Shown here piece after piece: positions 5,125-7,152 of a stretch of 7,152 bases of DNA. Position 1 is the first letter of the stretch. Each line of letters starts with the position of its first letter. The notes under the pieces were generated by a model that had not been told where the DNA came from, did not search any database, and was given only the letters and a program-made list of their open reading frames with translations. Both the position numbers and the translations under genes were made by a program. Source of the DNA: Acidaminococcales bacterium (GTDB lineage Bacteria; Bacillota; Negativicutes; Acidaminococcales; JAISLQ01); assembly GCA_031275255.1 (NCBI GenBank), contig JAISPA010000165.1, forward strand, positions 1-7,152, given 5' to 3'.

Positions 5125-5470
5125 GCGGCTCTGTTAGCGAAGGTTTCTTCTCAATAATGCAACACTCTTTATATTCTGTTACCAGCCGCCAAGGACAAAC
5201 CAACGCAAACAACTTGCCGTTTGTAACCTGGGCGGAAAACAAACCTTGTGTAAAGGCAATCCCTTCGGTTTGTCAACTTCGTCATGTGGCAGGGAGCGCG
5301 GTTTGCCAAGGTCGGGTTTTGCCATGGCTTTCCGTACGCCACATTCGTACCTCCCGGCAAAAAACTTCGTCCGTGTTTGGCCTGCAATAACTGCGGGCCA
5401 AATTGCCAGGCATCGGGTATGCCGCCGCCATTGCCGGCGGGTCGGGAAATGTCGGTTTTTCGGGACTGAA
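5125..5470. other. Hairpin-rich non-coding stretch upstream of the symporter
   Basis: About 350 bp with no recognisable gene; the short frames through it look like no known protein. Visible structure: GCGGCT (5125-5130) pairs with AGCCGC (5184-5189); GTACG/CGTAC flanks CCACATT near 5334-5350; an 11-bp stem (one G-T pair) joins 5376-5386 to 5392-5402; GGCAT/ATGCC at 5409-5423; CCGCCG/CGGCGG at 5422-5440. On the minus strand the GCGGCT stem is followed by seven Ts (5124-5118), as a terminator would be. The stretch could be a long leader, a leftward RNA, or a cluster of dispersed palindromes like those near thiD, with which it shares CGGTTTGCCA. Confidence 0.5.
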
Positions 5471-5527
5471 GATACGGCTAACGGTACCAAAACCGCAGCG
5501 CCGGAACAGGAGAAAGGAGATTTTAAT

Positions 5528-6985
5528 ATGGATAATACGATTGCTCTGTCGATTATGGTTATATTTTGTATAGCGTTACTTATCGCTTCTTTTTATGCGA
5601 AGAAATATCAGGAAAAAAAGTCCCGGGAACGGGGAGGTGCTGCTTATCTCTTGGCTGCACGAAGTTTTGGAATATTGCTTGTGTCAGTCACCACTATAGG
5701 TTTCGCGATTGGAGCCAATACGACCACCGGTATTTCCCAAAGAGCGTATTCGATGGGTTTTTCCGGCGGCTGGTATGGATATGCATTCGTGATCGGATTG
5801 ATTTTTACAGGCGTGGTGTTTGCAAAAAAATATCGGGCTTCAGGTATCGTGACTATTTCTCGAATTTATGGAGATTATTACGGAGAAGGAACCCGCTTTG
5901 TCGCCTCGATAGGGCAATTATTCATGAACTTTACACTGATGGTGGCGCAATTTGTAGGTGGAGGATCTATTATCAGCACGCTCCTGCCGGAATATTTTAC
6001 ATTTGGCGGCGGTATCATTATTTCAATGATTATTTTTACTCTAATTTGCCTTGCGGGGGGCATGATGAGTGCGGGAATCACCAACCTGTTAAATATTGCG
6101 ATCATATATATTTCCATAATTGCATCCGCCATTATGGGCCTCAACGCTGTTGGAGGCTGGTCTGTGCTCACCGAAAAATTGCCGGCTCATTATTTCAGCC
6201 CGGTGGGTACTTTTGGCATGGGTGGTATCATAGCTTATCTTTTATTGTTCATTGTCAATGTTCCGACATCGCAGGCCGCAATTCAGATGATTCTTTCCGC
6301 AAAAGACGATATTACCGCGCGCAATGGCTATCTTATCGGCGGATTGTTGTTGTTGCTGCCATCTCTTTGCTCCGTCATTGTGGGGATGGTAGCCGCAGTT
6401 ATGTTTCCCGGTTTGCAGGAAACGGCTACGGCATTACCTAAAGTCGCTACGTCATTTTCCGGCATCGTGACGGGACTAGTCTTGGCAGGCATGTGGGCGG
6501 CTATTATTTCCACCGCTTCTACAATGATTGTTTCAAATTCCACACTGCTCCTGAACGACATATTGAAACCGGTGCTCAAATGGAATATGAGTGATCAACA
6601 GGAAGTTCTTGTATCGCGCATAGCCATGATATTATGTTCTTTGCTGGTCGGTTATTTTGCACTCTACCAGCGCAGTATACTTACGGTCGTTACAGTAGGA
6701 CTGGCACTCAGCGTTGGTTATTTCTTTGTCTTGTTAATTTCCTGGTATTTTCCCCAATTTGCCAAGGCCAGCACAGGAATGGCTTTGATTGGTTGTAGTT
6801 GTGTTACGTCCGCGGCATGGTTTATTGTTCCTTGGTTTGCAACCATACTACCTCATGTACTCTACCTCCAATTGATCACCTGTGGTGTCGTTTTTCTCTT
6901 AACTTTCTTGGACAGGAGACCGGCGTTTTTTTTGACGTCCAAGTACGAGGAAAAATTCGGGAGGAAATTTGTCATTCCAAAATAA
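5528..6985 (+). CDS. Sodium:solute symporter (SSS family)
   Basis: A 485-aa inner-membrane carrier of the SSS family (TC 2.A.21), expected to couple inward Na+ flow to uptake of a small organic solute. About 13 hydrophobic segments are visible, roughly at residues 4-23, 47-66, 82-99, 124-150, 160-180, 186-208, 230-250, 266-294, 310-335, 361-380, 384-406, 416-438 and 440-461, matching the 13-helix fold. GANTTTG (62-68) lies in the unwound helix region that lines the substrate site. WAAIISTAST (323-332) carries Ser328/Thr329 at the position of the Na2-site residues of PutP and vSGLT. The start is set by AGGAG (5515-5519) 8 bp before the ATG; the frame stays open upstream but that part is non-coding repeat. 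The substrate cannot be read from sequence. It faces away from the GRE operon and may carry its substrate. Base composition is lower in G+C than the GRE operon. No terminator follows before the IS fragment. Confidence 0.92.
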   Translation: MDNTIALSIMVIFCIALLIASFYAKKYQEKKSRERGGAAYLLAARSFGILLVSVTTIGFAIGANTTTGISQRAYSMGFSGGWYGYAFVIGLIFTGVVFAKKYRASGIVTISRIYGDYYGEGTRFVASIGQLFMNFTLMVAQFVGGGSIISTLLPEYFTFGGGIIISMIIFTLICLAGGMMSAGITNLLNIAIIYISIIASAIMGLNAVGGWSVLTEKLPAHYFSPVGTFGMGGIIAYLLLFIVNVPTSQAAIQMILSAKDDITARNGYLIGGLLLLLPSLCSVIVGMVAAVMFPGLQETATALPKVATSFSGIVTGLVLAGMWAAIISTASTMIVSNSTLLLNDILKPVLKWNMSDQQEVLVSRIAMILCSLLVGYFALYQRSILTVVTVGLALSVGYFFVLLISWYFPQFAKASTGMALIGCSCVTSAAWFIVPWFATILPHVLYLQLITCGVVFLLTFLDRRPAFFLTSKYEEKFGRKFVIPK

Positions 6986-7002
6986 AGTAACTACAGATTA
7001 AA

Positions 7003-7028
7003 AGACCGATTAAAAACAATAGACCTCT
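7003..7028. repeat. Presumed left-hand end of the right IS element
   Basis: AGACC (7003-7007) followed by GATTAAAAACAA (7008-7019) lies 18 bp after the symporter stop and about 30 bp from the transposase stop. Compact IS5 elements usually have their terminal repeat at such a distance. The inward sequence resembles the left IS end near 92-114. The exact boundary and target duplication are not resolvable here. Confidence 0.4.
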
Positions 7029-7035
7029 CCAAGAA

Positions 7036-7152
7036 TTAATGCAATAGTTCAAAGTTGTAAATACCGCAAATCAAGGATATTCTGAGCTTGAAACGGTTGC
7101 GGCGGTTTCTGTATTTGTTGGCCGTGATTTTGAACACCTTGATTTTGGCGTT
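7036..7152 (-). CDS. IS5-superfamily transposase, C-terminal fragment (cut by window edge)
   Basis: The minus strand from the right edge to the TAA at 7038-7036 encodes 38 residues including FKITANKYRNRRNRF and LRISLICGIYNFEL. This basic 'YRNRRKRFGLRxNLIxGIYN' ending is typical of DDE transposases in the IS5 superfamily, to my recall the ISL2-like branch. The catalytic DDE residues are outside the window. It has the same orientation as the fragment at the left border. Whether both belong to one IS type is open: their terminal repeats look alike, but the N- and C-terminal patterns remind me of different subgroups. Confidence 0.8.
   Translation of the reverse strand, partial: NAKIKVFKITANKYRNRRNRFKLRISLICGIYNFELLH

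Noticed and set aside
5246..5527. Upstream extension of the symporter frame (94 extra codons)
   Set aside because: It lies in hairpin-rich non-coding DNA. The ATG at 5528 has an excellent ribosome site and gives a normal SSS N-terminus.
4671..5527. GRE small subunit gene or an extra regulator between GRE and symporter
   Set aside because: No open frame with a ribosome site and a recognisable or conserved-looking product was found there.
1..7152. CRISPR array, tRNA, rRNA or phage attachment site
   Set aside because: No regularly spaced direct repeats, no tRNA cloverleaf signature and no rRNA-like stretch were seen on reading both strands. A tRNAscan or CRISPR finder run was not possible.

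Overview
This 7.15-kb window looks like accessory or recently rearranged DNA from an anaerobic bacterium. A Firmicutes-like host is the best guess, possibly Negativicutes, but that assignment is weak. The reasons are an oxygen-sensitive glycyl radical enzyme with its activase, strong AGGAGG-type ribosome binding sites, Rho-independent terminators, and an IS5-family transposase fragment at each border. Nothing in the window identifies the species.

Layout, left to right. (1) Bases 1-75, minus strand: the first 25 codons of an IS5-family transposase, with a promoter close to the IS end. (2) 115-924, minus: thiD, the thiamine-pathway HMP/HMP-P kinase. Its stop codon lies at the presumed IS junction. 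(3) 925-1382: a 450-bp gap filled with inverted repeats, including two hairpin pairs exactly 200 bp apart with compensatory base changes. (4) 1383-4670, minus: a two-gene operon, a 790-aa glycyl radical enzyme (GRE) followed 9 bp later by its radical-SAM activating enzyme. A good sigma-70 promoter with a perfect 10-bp inverted repeat over the -10/start region lies upstream. (5) 4671-5527: an 857-bp intergenic region. It holds the GRE promoter, a probable IS30-family transposase tail, a plus-strand promoter followed by a short structured RNA and two tandem terminators, and about 350 bp of further hairpin-rich DNA. (6) 5528-6985, plus: a sodium:solute symporter of visibly lower G+C than the GRE operon. 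(7) 7036-7152, minus: the last 38 codons of another IS5-superfamily transposase.

How the parts may work together. The GRE and its activase are an unmistakable enzyme/activator pair. The enzyme would carry a glycyl radical at Gly765, and a thiyl radical at Cys433 would attack the substrate. The position two residues after that cysteine, glutamate in the GCVEP motif of the diol-dehydratase/choline-lyase-type GREs, is valine here (GCVVP). The enzyme is therefore probably not a standard diol dehydratase, choline lyase, sulfolyase or hydroxyproline dehydratase, and its substrate is unassigned. The divergent symporter could import that substrate, but this rests on proximity only. thiD appears unrelated. 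No CRISPR array, tRNA, rRNA or recognised riboswitch was found. The most unusual features are the GRE active site and the structured non-coding DNA.
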